Shown: positions 7,103 through 15,246, numbered from the stretch's first letter. The stretch: DNA of 16,184 bases from Aestuariicoccus sp032586235 (GCF_032586235.1 NZ_JAWHTD010000063.1:1-16184); one strand, 5' to 3'. A program made the numbers and translations. Notes: generated by a model from the letters alone, not told the origin.

Positions 7103-8188
7103 TCACGTGTCGAAGAGGATGACGTTGCGCCGGGCGCCGCCGGCGCGGGTGTCGGCGATGGCGTCGTTGATCTGGTCGAGCGACCAGCGGCCCGAGACGA
7201 GCTCGTCGAGTTTCAGGCGGCCCTGGCGGTAGAGGTCGGCCATCCAGGGGATGTCGCGGCGGATCACCACGTCGCCCATTTTCGAGCCCTGCATGCCCTG
7301 GGACATATAGGCCAGGATCACCGGTTCGTATTGCGCCATTGCGCCGGAATGCGGCATGCCGACCATGATCATGCGCCCGCCCCAGCCGAGATAGCGCGGG
7401 GCGTCGTCATAGGCGGGGATGGCGCCCACGGTGACGATCACGAGGTCGGCGCCGCGGCCCATGGCCTTTATCGCCGCGCGCCATGGGTCTTTGCGGGTGG
7501 CGAGAATGCCGTCGGTGGCGCCGAATTGCCTTGCGATGTCCAGCTTTTCCTCGCTCATGTCTACCGCGACGATCCGGCGCGCCCCGGCGATCCGCGCGCC
7601 CTGGATCGCGTTGAGCCCGACGCCGCCCGCGCCGATCACCACTACATCCTCGCCGGCGCGCAGCTTGCCTGCGTTGACCACCGCGCCGATGCCGGTGATC
7701 ACGCCGCAGGCCATCAGGGCCACGCATTCGGGGGCCATGTCGTCGGGCAGGGGCACAAGTTGGCTCTGGTCCACGACCACCCGTTCGGCGAAGGCGCCGC
7801 AGTTCATCGCCTGCACGACGGCGGTGCCGTCGGGGCGGGTCAGCGGCGAGGGGCCGTCGTTGGGCGTCTCGCAGATCGTGGGCCGGCCGGAGGCGCAGTT
7901 GAGACAAGCCCCGCAAGCCCGGATCAGCGTGACGCAGACGCGCTGGCCGATCTCGAGCCCGGTGACCCCGTCGCCCAGAGCACTGACGCGGCCCGCGGCC
8001 TCGTGGCCGTAGACCGCGGGCAGATCGCCGCCCCAGGCGCCATCGGCGAAGTGGATGTCGGAATGGCAGATCGCCACTGCGTCGAGCGTGACCTCGACCT
8101 CGCCGGTGGCAGGGGCGCGCAGGTCGAGCTCTTCGATTTCGAGCGGCTGGTTGTGGGCCGTGCAGACGGCCGCCTTGATGCGGGGCAT
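7103..8188 (-). CDS. Zinc-dependent alcohol dehydrogenase (MDR family)
   Basis: This 361-residue medium-chain dehydrogenase oxidises an alcohol or reduces an aldehyde with NAD(H). The catalytic zinc ligands are C41 in CHSD and the GHE motif (H62, E63). The structural zinc site is C92-x2-C95-x2-C98-x7-C106. The Rossmann motif GAGGVG is at 186-191, followed by VAVD with D210, which favours NAD over NADP. The set is complete and resembles the class III/aryl-alcohol dehydrogenase branch, but the substrate is not clear. The frame is open upstream to 8299; ATG at 8188 is chosen because it starts the conserved MPRIKAAV and has GGAG just upstream. It lies 79 bases after the MFS gene. Confidence 0.92.
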   Translation of the reverse strand: MPRIKAAVCTAHNQPLEIEELDLRAPATGEVEVTLDAVAICHSDIHFADGAWGGDLPAVYGHEAAGRVSALGDGVTGLEIGQRVCVTLIRACGACLNCASGRPTICETPNDGPSPLTRPDGTAVVQAMNCGAFAERVVVDQSQLVPLPDDMAPECVALMACGVITGIGAVVNAGKLRAGEDVVVIGAGGVGLNAIQGARIAGARRIVAVDMSEEKLDIARQFGATDGILATRKDPWRAAIKAMGRGADLVIVTVGAIPAYDDAPRYLGWGGRMIMVGMPHSGAMAQYEPVILAYMSQGMQGSKMGDVVIRRDIPWMADLYRQGRLKLDELVSGRWSLDQINDAIADTRAGGARRNVILFDT

Positions 8189-8267
8189 GTTGGTCTCCGG
8201 TGCCTTTTGGGGCAGGGTGCGCAGTCGCGCGTGGCGTTGCAAGCCGGAAAGCGACGGATCGTGCCGC

Positions 8268-9473
8268 TCAGGGTGCGGGGCGGCGGCGCGCGGGCGCAAG
8301 AAAGACCGCCAGGGCCAGCACGATCAGCCCCGCCGACAGCAGGAACGGCGCGCCGGGGAAGTAGGGCGCGGCGCCGGGGGCGGTGAAATGCGCGAAGATC
8401 CCCGTCATCAGCAGCGGCGAGACGATCATCGCGACGGCGCCGACGCTGGCCAGCGCGCCCTGCAGCTCGCCCTGGCGGGTGGGGCCGACGGTCTGGCTCA
8501 TGAGCCCTTGCAGCGCGGGCGTGATCACCGCGCCGAGTGCGGCCATCGGCGTCAGGATCAGCGCCACCGTGCCGGAGGTGACCATGGCGATTGCACCAAA
8601 GGCGAAGATGTCGAAGACCAGCCCGTAAACCACCGTGCCGCGCTCGCCCAGCCGGGCCAGGATCAGGCGGATCAGCCCGCCCTGCACGATGGCCATCATG
8701 ATCCCGAAGAGCGCCAGAGAGATCCCGATCATGCGCGGATCCCAGCCGAACCGCGCCTCTCCGAAGAAGGCCCAGACCGCCGGGTAGACGAAGAACGCCA
8801 CCTGATAGAGGAAGAACACCGTAAGGCCGCGCCCGATGCCGGGCAGGCGGCTTAATGCGCGGAAGGCGCCCAGGGGGTTGGCGCGGCGCCATTCGAAGGG
8901 GCGGCGGATGTCGTCGGTCACGGTCTCGCGCAGCACGAAGAAGCCCAGCACGCAATTGCCCGCGGCCAGTGCGGCGGCGGCCCAGAACGGCGCGCGGGTG
9001 CCAAGCTCGCCCAGCAGCCCACCCATCAGCGGGCCGATGACGAAGCCGATGCCGAAGGCCGCGCCCACGAGGCCGAAGTTCTGCGCCTTTTTGCCCGGCT
9101 CGGCGATGTCGGCCATATAGGCCGTCGCGGTCGATTGCGTGGCCGCCGTGATCCCCCCGACGATCCGGCCCGCCAGCAGCAGCCAGATCGACCCCGCAAC
9201 CGCCATCACAGCGTAATCGGCGGCCATCACCGCGAGCGTGACCAGCAGGATGGGCCGCCGCCCGAAGCGGTCGGACAGGTTGCCCATCACCGGGCCGAAG
9301 CCGAATTGCATGATCGCGAAGACGGTGCTGAGCAAGCCGCCCCAAAGCGCGGCATTGGCCAGATGGCCGCCGGTGACGTCCTGAATCAGCGCCGGCATGA
9401 CGGGGATGATCAGCCCGACGCCCATGGCGTCGATCATCACGGTCAGCAGGATAAACAGAACAGGCAGGCGCAT
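8268..9473 (-). CDS. MFS transporter, TetA-like (DHA1 family)
   Basis: This 401-residue, very hydrophobic protein is compatible with 12 membrane helices. TM1 carries the acidic residue D15 in DAMGVGLIIP. The loop between TM2 and TM3 holds the major-facilitator motif GNLSDRFGRR (64-73). TM5 carries the antiporter-type motif C in GFVIGPLMGG (143-152). Those features and its length match the TetA/TCR drug:H+ antiporter group. Many chromosomal members do not give tetracycline resistance, and its place among aromatic and carboxylate catabolic genes suggests export or uptake of a pathway compound. The start ATG has no clear Shine-Dalgarno sequence. It lies 83 bases after pcaB, a gap that contains no evident terminator. 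Confidence 0.9.
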   Translation of the reverse strand: MRLPVLFILLTVMIDAMGVGLIIPVMPALIQDVTGGHLANAALWGGLLSTVFAIMQFGFGPVMGNLSDRFGRRPILLVTLAVMAADYAVMAVAGSIWLLLAGRIVGGITAATQSTATAYMADIAEPGKKAQNFGLVGAAFGIGFVIGPLMGGLLGELGTRAPFWAAAALAAGNCVLGFFVLRETVTDDIRRPFEWRRANPLGAFRALSRLPGIGRGLTVFFLYQVAFFVYPAVWAFFGEARFGWDPRMIGISLALFGIMMAIVQGGLIRLILARLGERGTVVYGLVFDIFAFGAIAMVTSGTVALILTPMAALGAVITPALQGLMSQTVGPTRQGELQGALASVGAVAMIVSPLLMTGIFAHFTAPGAAPYFPGAPFLLSAGLIVLALAVFLAPARRRPAP

Positions 9474-9556
9474 TGCGGGACCGGGTTGTCAGGCATCACG
9501 CGCCTTGGGTCGGTGTATACCGGCCCGGACCCTGGCTGCAATGACCGACGCCATGT

Positions 9557-10885
9557 TCAAAGCGCTGCGCGGGCGGCGCGGGCAAAACCCGCAGCCTCGG
9601 CCGGGGCCTGGCCCAGCTGACGCGCCGGATCGAAGAGCCCCGGGTCGAGGTCGGGCCAGGCGCTGAGCGCCACGTCGCGCAGCGGCGCGCCGGTCTCGCG
9701 CGCCTTTGCGGCAAGCGCCTTGACCGCGGCCTGCGCCTCGGGTCGGGGCATTTGCGCCGCCAGCGCAAAGGATAGCGCTTCGGCCATCATCGCGCCGCCC
9801 GAGCGGTCGAGCGTGGAGGCCATGGCGGCGGCGTCGGGTGTCACGCCGCGCGCCAGCGCGCGCCCATGTTCCAGCGCGGCGGCGGTGGCAAGCGCCAGCT
9901 GCGGCAGGGTCAGCCATTCTGTGAACCAGGCCGCGCCGTCGCGGGCCTGCCGGTGCAGGACCGCGCCCTTCAGTGTCGCCGCCAGCCCGTTGGCGTGGCG
10001 CGCCAGCGCCACCAGCGCCGAGGGCGCGACGGGGTTCTGTTTCTGCGGCATCGTCGACGAGGCCCCGCTGCCCGGCAGCCGCAGCTCGGCGGTTTCCGAC
10101 GCGGTGGCCAGGATCAGATCCTCGCCCATCTTGCCAAGCGCCAGTGCCGTGCCCGCCATCCAGTCGGTCAGCGCGGCGATGGGGCTGCGGTCGTTGTGCC
10201 AGGACCGGCCGGGATCATTTAGGCCCAATGCCTCGGCCAGATCGGCGCGCAGCTGCGCGGCCTCCGGCCCCAGCGCCGAAGACGTCCCCGCCGCGCCCGA
10301 CAGCGACACCCAGAGCGCCCAGGCGCGCAGACCCTCCAGCTGCTCGAGCGCCTGCAACAGCGGCCAGCCCCAGCCCGCCACCACCGCGCCAAAGCTGGTT
10401 GGCGTGGCGAACTGGCCATAGGTGCGCGCGGCCATCGGCAGATCGGCGTGGGCCTCTGCCAGATCGGCGAGTGCGGCCAGCGTATCGCGCAGGGCCGACT
10501 CATAGGCCGCCAGCACCTGCCGCATCCGCAGCATCAGCCCGGTGTCGAGGATATCCTGCGACGTGGCCCCCCAATGGATGTATTGCGCATGTTCGGGCGC
10601 CTGCATCAGCTCGCGGAAGGCGGCCACCAGCGCGGGGATCGCCACGCCGTTTTGCCCCGTGGCCCCGGCCAGCCCCGCCGGGTCGATCTGCAGCTCGAGA
10701 CTGGCGCGATGGATCGCGCGGGCGCTGATCTCGGGGATCACCCCGCGCGCGCCCTGCACCTTGGCCAGCGACCCCTCGACGATCATCAGCGCGCGGATCT
10801 CGGCGCTGTCGGAAAAAAGCCGGCCCACGTCCCCGGTGGGAAAGAGCTTGTTCAGATACGCGCTGTCGAAAGGTGTGGCGGTCAT
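9557..10885 (-). CDS. pcaB: 3-carboxy-cis,cis-muconate cycloisomerase
   Basis: This 442-residue protein belongs to the fumarase/aspartase superfamily. It closes 3-carboxy-cis,cis-muconate to 4-carboxymuconolactone, the second step of the protocatechuate branch of the beta-ketoadipate pathway. The PcaB-type HWGATSQD is at 104-111, RTYGQFATPTSFG is at 154-166, and the superfamily signature loop GSGASSTMPQKQNP is at 272-285. The usual enzyme is about 350-450 residues. ATG at 10885 overlaps the stop of the upstream hydrolase as ATGA, so the two are likely translated together. The expected partners pcaHG (ring cleavage) and pcaC (decarboxylation) are not in the window. Adenylosuccinate lyase is a relative, but the motifs and the adjacent pcaD favour PcaB. 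Confidence 0.87.
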   Translation of the reverse strand: MTATPFDSAYLNKLFPTGDVGRLFSDSAEIRALMIVEGSLAKVQGARGVIPEISARAIHRASLELQIDPAGLAGATGQNGVAIPALVAAFRELMQAPEHAQYIHWGATSQDILDTGLMLRMRQVLAAYESALRDTLAALADLAEAHADLPMAARTYGQFATPTSFGAVVAGWGWPLLQALEQLEGLRAWALWVSLSGAAGTSSALGPEAAQLRADLAEALGLNDPGRSWHNDRSPIAALTDWMAGTALALGKMGEDLILATASETAELRLPGSGASSTMPQKQNPVAPSALVALARHANGLAATLKGAVLHRQARDGAAWFTEWLTLPQLALATAAALEHGRALARGVTPDAAAMASTLDRSGGAMMAEALSFALAAQMPRPEAQAAVKALAAKARETGAPLRDVALSAWPDLDPGLFDPARQLGQAPAEAAGFARAARAAL

Positions 10886-11598
10886 GCGGCGGCCTCTGTG
10901 GCGATGTGGTCGATGAGGTCGGCCAGGCCCTCGGGGTCGGACAGGAACGGCGAATGCGAGGTCGGCATCTCGTGCACCCGTTCGGGCGGAAAATCGGCGG
11001 CCATGGTATGCTGAAACTCGGACGGGATCGCGCCGTCCTCGGCGCAGATCACGTAGCTGCGCGGCACGCTTTCCCAGTTTGCGCCCAGCTCGACCGGCGT
11101 CGCCTGCGGCAGCACTGCCTGCGGGCAGAGGTGGTCGATGGCAAAGGCCACGTCGGCATCGCTGCAATCGTGGTAGAAGACCTCGCGCGCATGGGCCGGG
11201 TCGATGGTGAAGCTCTGCCCGTCTTCGGCCAGCCGCACCGCCTTCATCAGCGGCTGGCGCGGCGCGCGTTTGCGCATGTCCACCAGGCCCATCCCGGGCC
11301 AGGGCACATAGGCGCAAAGATAGACCAGATGCGCGATCCTGGACGGGTCCATCTCGGCGGCGCGCGAGATCGGATAGCCGCCCATGGAATGCCCCACCAC
11401 CATCGTCGGGCCATCGAGCGCGTCGAGGATCGCCTGCGCGTAACGGTCCAGCGTCACATCGGTCAGCGGGGTCGGATCGTCGCCGTGCGACGGCAGGTCG
11501 ATGGCCCGCGCTTTGTGGCCGCGCGCGGTGAGCTGCGGCAGCAGCTTGCGCCAGCACCAGGCGCCGTGGGCCGATCCGTGCACCAGAAGGATGTTCAT
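10882..11598 (-). CDS. Alpha/beta hydrolase, plant methylesterase/hydroxynitrile-lyase-like
   Basis: This 238-residue single-domain hydrolase starts directly with the first strand (NILLVHGSAHGAWCW). The oxyanion region is HGSAHGAWCW, the nucleophile is S71 in GHSMGG, the acid is probably D188 in CAEDGAIP, and the histidine is H215 in TSHSPF. This compact form is the one seen in plant methylesterases and hydroxynitrile lyases and in many bacterial esterases. It is clearly different from PcaD next door. GGAGG lies 7 bases before the ATG, and its stop overlaps the pcaB start (ATGA). Because it sits exactly where pcaC, pcaH and pcaG are found in roseobacter pca operons, it may hydrolyse an ester or lactone feeding the same pathway. 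That role is inference. Confidence 0.85.
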   Translation of the reverse strand: MNILLVHGSAHGAWCWRKLLPQLTARGHKARAIDLPSHGDDPTPLTDVTLDRYAQAILDALDGPTMVVGHSMGGYPISRAAEMDPSRIAHLVYLCAYVPWPGMGLVDMRKRAPRQPLMKAVRLAEDGQSFTIDPAHAREVFYHDCSDADVAFAIDHLCPQAVLPQATPVELGANWESVPRSYVICAEDGAIPSEFQHTMAADFPPERVHEMPTSHSPFLSDPEGLADLIDHIATEAAA

Positions 11599-11628
11599 GG
11601 GCGTCCTCCGTTCGCTGCGGCGGGCGCG

Positions 11629-12417
11629 TCAGACATGGCCCTGCGCCTCGATGAACTCATTCAGCGCCCGGGCGTAGTCCTCGGGCTTTTCCACGCAAGG
11701 CAGATGCCCCGCGCCGCGGATCAGGTGAAAGCGCGAGCCGGGGATCAGATCGACGGTTTCGCGCACCAGATCGGGCGGGGTCGATCCGTCCTCGGACCCT
11801 GCGATGCCCAGCGTCGGCAGGCGCAGACCCGAGGTCGGGGTGATGAAATCGGTCCCCGCGATGGCCTCGGAACAGCCGACATAGCCCTCCTGCGGCGTGC
11901 GGGTCAGCATGTGCCGCCAGGCGGGGAATTCATCAGTCTGCCGGAAGCCGTCGGAAAACCAGCGGCTCATTGTGGCGTCGGCGATGGCCTCGATCCCGCC
12001 CTGGTGCACGGCTGCGATCCGGTCTCCCCAGATTTCGCGGGTGGCGATCTTGGCGCCGGTATTGGACAGCACCATGGCGCGGATCAGGTCGGGGCGCTTG
12101 GCGGCGAGCCCCTGCGCGATCATGCCGCCGATCGACAGACCCACAAAGAGCGCATCGCGAAAGCCGAGCTGGTCCATCAGCCGTTCGGTGTCGGTCACCA
12201 GCGCGCCCATGGAATAGGGGCCCGGTGGGCAATCCGACAGCCCGTGCCCACGCTTGTCGAAGCGTAAAATCCTCAGACCATCAGGTAGTTGCGGGACGAT
12301 CTTATCCCAAAGCCTGAAGTCTGTGCCGAGCGAATTCGCGAACACCAGCGGCGCGCCGTCCTCTGGCCCGTCGATCCGGTAATGCAGGCGAAGCCCGCCG
12401 AGGTCTGCCATCTGCAT
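11629..12417 (-). CDS. pcaD: 3-oxoadipate enol-lactonase
   Basis: This 262-residue alpha/beta hydrolase opens 3-oxoadipate enol-lactone to 3-oxoadipate, the last step before the common end of the beta-ketoadipate pathway. Typical PcaD features are FANSLGTDFRLWD near the N-terminus, FDKRGHGLSD at 53-62, the nucleophile S95 in GLSIGG, D210 in GSEDGSTPP and H238 in GAGHLPCVE. The length is normal. The first of two in-frame ATGs is chosen because GGGAGG lies 6 bases before it. It is the first gene of the seven-gene run, 137 bases after the threonine dehydratase-like gene. The AT-richer gap upstream with a palindrome (12489-12505) is the likely control region. It is followed after 30 bases by the methylesterase-like gene. 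Confidence 0.9.
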   Translation of the reverse strand: MQMADLGGLRLHYRIDGPEDGAPLVFANSLGTDFRLWDKIVPQLPDGLRILRFDKRGHGLSDCPPGPYSMGALVTDTERLMDQLGFRDALFVGLSIGGMIAQGLAAKRPDLIRAMVLSNTGAKIATREIWGDRIAAVHQGGIEAIADATMSRWFSDGFRQTDEFPAWRHMLTRTPQEGYVGCSEAIAGTDFITPTSGLRLPTLGIAGSEDGSTPPDLVRETVDLIPGSRFHLIRGAGHLPCVEKPEDYARALNEFIEAQGHV

Positions 12418-12488
12418 CGTTATCCTCCCTTGGTCGTCAGTGCGGTGCCGGGCCGCATGGCCGGGCTGCTTGAAGTGATCTCTTAGGT

Positions 12489-12505
12489 ATGCCTGGTAAC
12501 GGCAT
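12489..12505. promoter_or_regulatory. Candidate operator palindrome upstream of pcaD
   Basis: ATGCC-TGGTAAC-GGCAT is a perfect 5-bp inverted repeat with a 7-nt centre. It is 72 bases before the pcaD start and next to an AT-rich stretch (12504-12530) in otherwise GC-rich DNA. This is the only such region between the two minus-strand gene groups, so it is the best place for a promoter and operator. The spacing would suit a GntR, TetR or LacI-type dimer. It does not match the ATAACC-N4-GGTTAA site that I recall for PcaQ. A 5-bp palindrome can arise by chance. Confidence 0.3.
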
Positions 12506-12554
12506 GATAAAAATAAACAAACTCATTTCTCGCTTGGTCGGACTGACAGATGCG

Positions 12555-13535
12555 TCACACCTCGTCCCCATAGGTCGTCAGCGTTTCGGCATAAAGCCCG
12601 GCATCGACGTTCCCGCCCGAGATCGTGACGATCACCGCGTCGCCCTCGATCTCATCGGCGCGAAAGAGTGCTGCGGCCAGCGCAACGGCGCCGCCCGGTT
12701 CGGCCACCAGCTTGAGCCGGGCAAAGGCATGGACCATGGCGCGCTGGGCTTCGGCATCGCTGACGACAAGCCCCGCGCCGCAGAGCCGCTTGAGGATCGG
12801 GAAGGTCAGTTTGCCGGGCTGCGGCGTGACGATCGCGTCGCAAAGGCTGCCGGAGGCGCGGTTGTTCCTCTCGATCCCGCCGGATCGGAGCGAGCGGGCC
12901 ACGTCGTCAAACCCCTCGGGCTCGACGGTGCGCACGCGCAAACCCGGCGCGCGCGCCTCGCAGGCCAACGCGATGCCGGAGCTGAAGCCGCCGCCGCCGC
13001 AGCAGACCAGAACGTCGGCCTCGGTCACACCTTCTTCGGCCGCCTGTTCGGCGATCTCGAGCCCGGTGGTGCCTTGCCCGGCGATGACCTGGGGCTCGTC
13101 GTAAGGCTTGATCAGCGTCAGCCCGCGCTCGGCCGCGAGCGCGGTGCCGATGGCGTCGCGGTCCTCGGTCTCGCGGTCGTAAAGCACCACCTCGGCCCCC
13201 AGCGTGCGGGTGTTGTCGATCTTCATGCGCGGTGCGTCGGCGGGCATGATGATAACCGCAGGCACGCCGTGCCGCTGTGCGGCCAGCGCCACGCCCTGCG
13301 CGTGGTTTCCTGAGGAATAGGCGATAACCCCTTGTTTGCGCTGATCTTCCGGTAAGGCCGATACGGCGGACCAGCCGCCTCGGAACTTGAAGCTGCCGGT
13401 GTGCTGCAGGCATTCGGCCTTGACCAGCACCCGCCGCCCGGCGATGCGGTCGAGAAAGGGCGAGGACAGCATCGGCGTACGCCGCGCCTGCCCGGCGAGC
13501 CGGAGGGCGGCAGCCTCGATCATGTCGATGTTCAT
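12555..13535 (-). CDS. PLP-dependent threonine/serine dehydratase-like enzyme
   Basis: This 326-residue fold-type II PLP enzyme has the pyridoxal lysine K50 in GSFKFRGG, the substrate-binding SSGNHAQG at 74-81, the phosphate-binding tetraglycine loop GGGGFSSG at 180-187 and a C-terminal SGGN. It ends without the regulatory ACT-like domain of biosynthetic threonine deaminase. It therefore belongs with the short catabolic type: threonine ammonia-lyase, serine racemase or threo-3-hydroxyaspartate dehydratase. The exact amino acid cannot be told. Its ATG overlaps the stop of the upstream hydrolase as ATGA, so it is translationally linked to the hydrolase and dehalogenase. A release of ammonia and a 2-oxoacid from a hydroxy or halo amino acid would fit that setting, but this is inference. 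Confidence 0.9.
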   Translation of the reverse strand: MNIDMIEAAALRLAGQARRTPMLSSPFLDRIAGRRVLVKAECLQHTGSFKFRGGWSAVSALPEDQRKQGVIAYSSGNHAQGVALAAQRHGVPAVIIMPADAPRMKIDNTRTLGAEVVLYDRETEDRDAIGTALAAERGLTLIKPYDEPQVIAGQGTTGLEIAEQAAEEGVTEADVLVCCGGGGFSSGIALACEARAPGLRVRTVEPEGFDDVARSLRSGGIERNNRASGSLCDAIVTPQPGKLTFPILKRLCGAGLVVSDAEAQRAMVHAFARLKLVAEPGGAVALAAALFRADEIEGDAVIVTISGGNVDAGLYAETLTTYGDEV

Positions 13536-14356
13536 GTCAGCATCCCCAGCCAGTGTGTCAGCGCGTCCAGCGCCTCGGGTTCGTCGAGAAACGGAATATG
13601 GCCACGGTCGGGGACTTCGGACGCGATCATGTCGGGGCGGCGGCGTCTCATCTCGGCGAAGGTGTCGGGCGACAGGAGGTCCGAATTGGCCCCGCGCAGG
13701 GCGCAGAGCGGCAGGCCCGCCAGCGCGTCGAAAAGCGGCCAGAGGTCTGGCGCGGGCTGCGCCCCGGCCTCGAGCACCGCGTCGCGCAGCCTGGGGTCGT
13801 AGGGGATCTGCAGCCCGTCGGGCGTTTCGCGATAGAGCTTTTCCACCTCGATCCGCCAGCGTTCGGGCGGCACGTTGGCGAAACCGGCCATGGCCCTGGG
13901 CCGCGCGGCGGCGGCCTCGTCCCAGGTTTTCCAGACCGGGTTGCGGCCGATGTAGTTCTTGATCACGTCCAGCCCGGCGTCGGCGATCTCGGGGCCGATG
14001 TCGTTGAGCGCGACGCCCAGCAGGCGGTCCTTGACCGCGGCGGCGAGCATCATGGCGATCAGCCCGCCGCGCGAGGTGCCCAGCACCGCCGCCTTTTCGA
14101 TACCGAGATGGTTCAGCAGTTCGACGGCATCGCGGCCCTCGATGGGGATCGTGTAGGTGGCCGGATCGGCCCAGTCCGATTGCCCGCGACCGCGATAGTC
14201 GAGCCGGATCAGGCGGATGCCCTCGGGCAGGTGCGGGGCGAGATAGTCGAAATCGTGACCGTCGCGGGTGAGGCCCGACAGGCACAGCAGCGGCAGGCCG
14301 TCGCCCTCGTCGGTGTAGTGCAGGCCGGTGGCGTCGGAGGCGGTGAAACGGGGCAT
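13532..14356 (-). CDS. Alpha/beta hydrolase (serine nucleophile)
   Basis: This 274-residue alpha/beta hydrolase has an intact catalytic triad by motif: S95 in LGTSRGG, D226 in GANSDLLS and H253 in DRGHIPFLDEP. LDYRGRGQSD (52-61) is the family loop after strand 4. The serine nucleophile means it is not a haloalkane or fluoroacetate dehalogenase, which use aspartate. An esterase, lactonase or C-C hydrolase role is possible. The start overlaps the dehalogenase stop by one base (TGATG), and its stop overlaps the next gene as ATGA. Three linked genes with no gaps argue for one pathway or complex. Confidence 0.88.
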   Translation of the reverse strand: MPRFTASDATGLHYTDEGDGLPLLCLSGLTRDGHDFDYLAPHLPEGIRLIRLDYRGRGQSDWADPATYTIPIEGRDAVELLNHLGIEKAAVLGTSRGGLIAMMLAAAVKDRLLGVALNDIGPEIADAGLDVIKNYIGRNPVWKTWDEAAAARPRAMAGFANVPPERWRIEVEKLYRETPDGLQIPYDPRLRDAVLEAGAQPAPDLWPLFDALAGLPLCALRGANSDLLSPDTFAEMRRRRPDMIASEVPDRGHIPFLDEPEALDALTHWLGMLT

Positions 14357-15036
14357 CAGCGGGCAAGCTCCGGGATGGTGGTGAGGTCTGTCAGGATGTG
14401 ATGTGGGCGCGCGGGCAGGCGGTCGACCGGGTCGCCCGCGCGGTTGACCCAGGCGGTGGTGAAGCCGTAACCGGCCGCCCCCGCCGCGTCCCAGCCATTG
14501 GACGACACGAAGAGCACCTCTTCCTTCGGCACGCCGAAGCGCGCGCCGACCATGTCGTAGACCCGCGCGCTGGGTTTGAAGATGCCGACGTCGGCGACCG
14601 ACAGCACACTGTCGAGATATTCGCCGATCCCGGCGCTGTCGACCGCGCCATCGAGCATCTCGGGGCTGCCGTTGGACAGGATCGCGCAGGTTTTTCCGGC
14701 GGCCTTGAGCCGGGCCAGCATCATCGGCACTTCGCGGTAGGGGGCCAGTTCCCAGTAGAGCGCCAGCAGCCGCTCGCGCAGTTCCGGATCGTCGAGGCCC
14801 GCGCGCTCCATCGCCCAGTCGAGCCCGTCCTTGGTCACCTCCCAGAAGGGGGTGTACTCGCCGGTGATGGCGCGCAGCCAGGTGTATTGCAATTGCTTCT
14901 GACGCCAGTCCTCGGCCAGTTTGGGCCAGATCTCGGCCAGGCGTTCCTGGCCGGGTTCGCCCGCGGCCTGCCGCGCGGCGGCGGCGACGTCGAAGAGCGT
15001 GCCATAGGCGTCGAAGATACAGGTGGTGATCGGCAT
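14356..15036 (-). CDS. (S)-2-haloacid dehalogenase, type II (HAD superfamily)
   Basis: This 226-residue enzyme is expected to convert (S)-2-halocarboxylic acids to (R)-2-hydroxy acids by attack of an aspartate. The residues known from L-DEX of Pseudomonas have clear counterparts: nucleophile D9 in FDAYGTLFD, T13, R45 in DWRQKQLQYTWLR, S121-N122 in LSNGS, K154 in FKPS, Y160, and S178-S179-N180-x-W-D183 in VSSNGWDAAG. The match to the whole set, with near-constant spacing from S121 on, makes this more specific than a general HAD phosphatase. The family can also act on halide-free substrates. It is the first gene of a three-gene operon and is transcribed away from the FKBP gene across a 210-base shared region. 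AAGGGG upstream is a plausible ribosome site. Confidence 0.92.
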   Translation of the reverse strand: MPITTCIFDAYGTLFDVAAAARQAAGEPGQERLAEIWPKLAEDWRQKQLQYTWLRAITGEYTPFWEVTKDGLDWAMERAGLDDPELRERLLALYWELAPYREVPMMLARLKAAGKTCAILSNGSPEMLDGAVDSAGIGEYLDSVLSVADVGIFKPSARVYDMVGARFGVPKEEVLFVSSNGWDAAGAAGYGFTTAWVNRAGDPVDRLPARPHHILTDLTTIPELAR

Positions 15037-15139
15037 GGAAGACCCCTTTGTCTCGTTGCGCGCAGGGTGGCATGGCGCGCGGACGTGCGAAAGGGGCGAA
15101 TATGCGCGGGCCGGGCGGATAGGTCGCAGACGGGCCGAT

Positions 15140-15168
15140 TTGCATGTGCGGCGCAGTATGTCTATCTT
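15140..15168 (+). promoter_or_regulatory. Possible sigma-70 promoter for the FKBP gene
   Basis: TTGCAT (15140-15145) and TATCTT (15163-15168) are separated by 17 bases in the divergent region between the dehalogenase and the FKBP gene. The -10 box matches the consensus at four of six positions and the -35 at three. The start codon is about 79 bases downstream of the -10 box. It is the best-looking pair here, but the match is modest. The opposite promoter for the dehalogenase operon must lie in the same 210 bases and I could not pick it out. Confidence 0.3.
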
Positions 15169-15246
15169 TACGCGCAAGCAAATAGAGCACCCGCAGGCGC
15201 TGCGGCCTCTGCAACTCACATCTTTCCCACATGCACTGGAGATTCC

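Noticed and set aside
8268..9473. Calling the MFS protein a tetracycline resistance determinant
   Set aside because: The motifs fit the TetA-like group, but many members have other substrates and the catabolic neighbours give no support for resistance.
10873..12267. A 464-codon plus-strand frame opposite pcaB, the methylesterase-like gene and pcaD
   Set aside because: Low-complexity Arg/His/Gly composition, no domain, and three well-supported genes on the other strand.
13532..14356. Reading the alpha/beta hydrolase beside the haloacid dehalogenase as a fluoroacetate or haloalkane dehalogenase
   Set aside because: Those enzymes use an aspartate nucleophile; this protein has GTSRGG with serine at that position.
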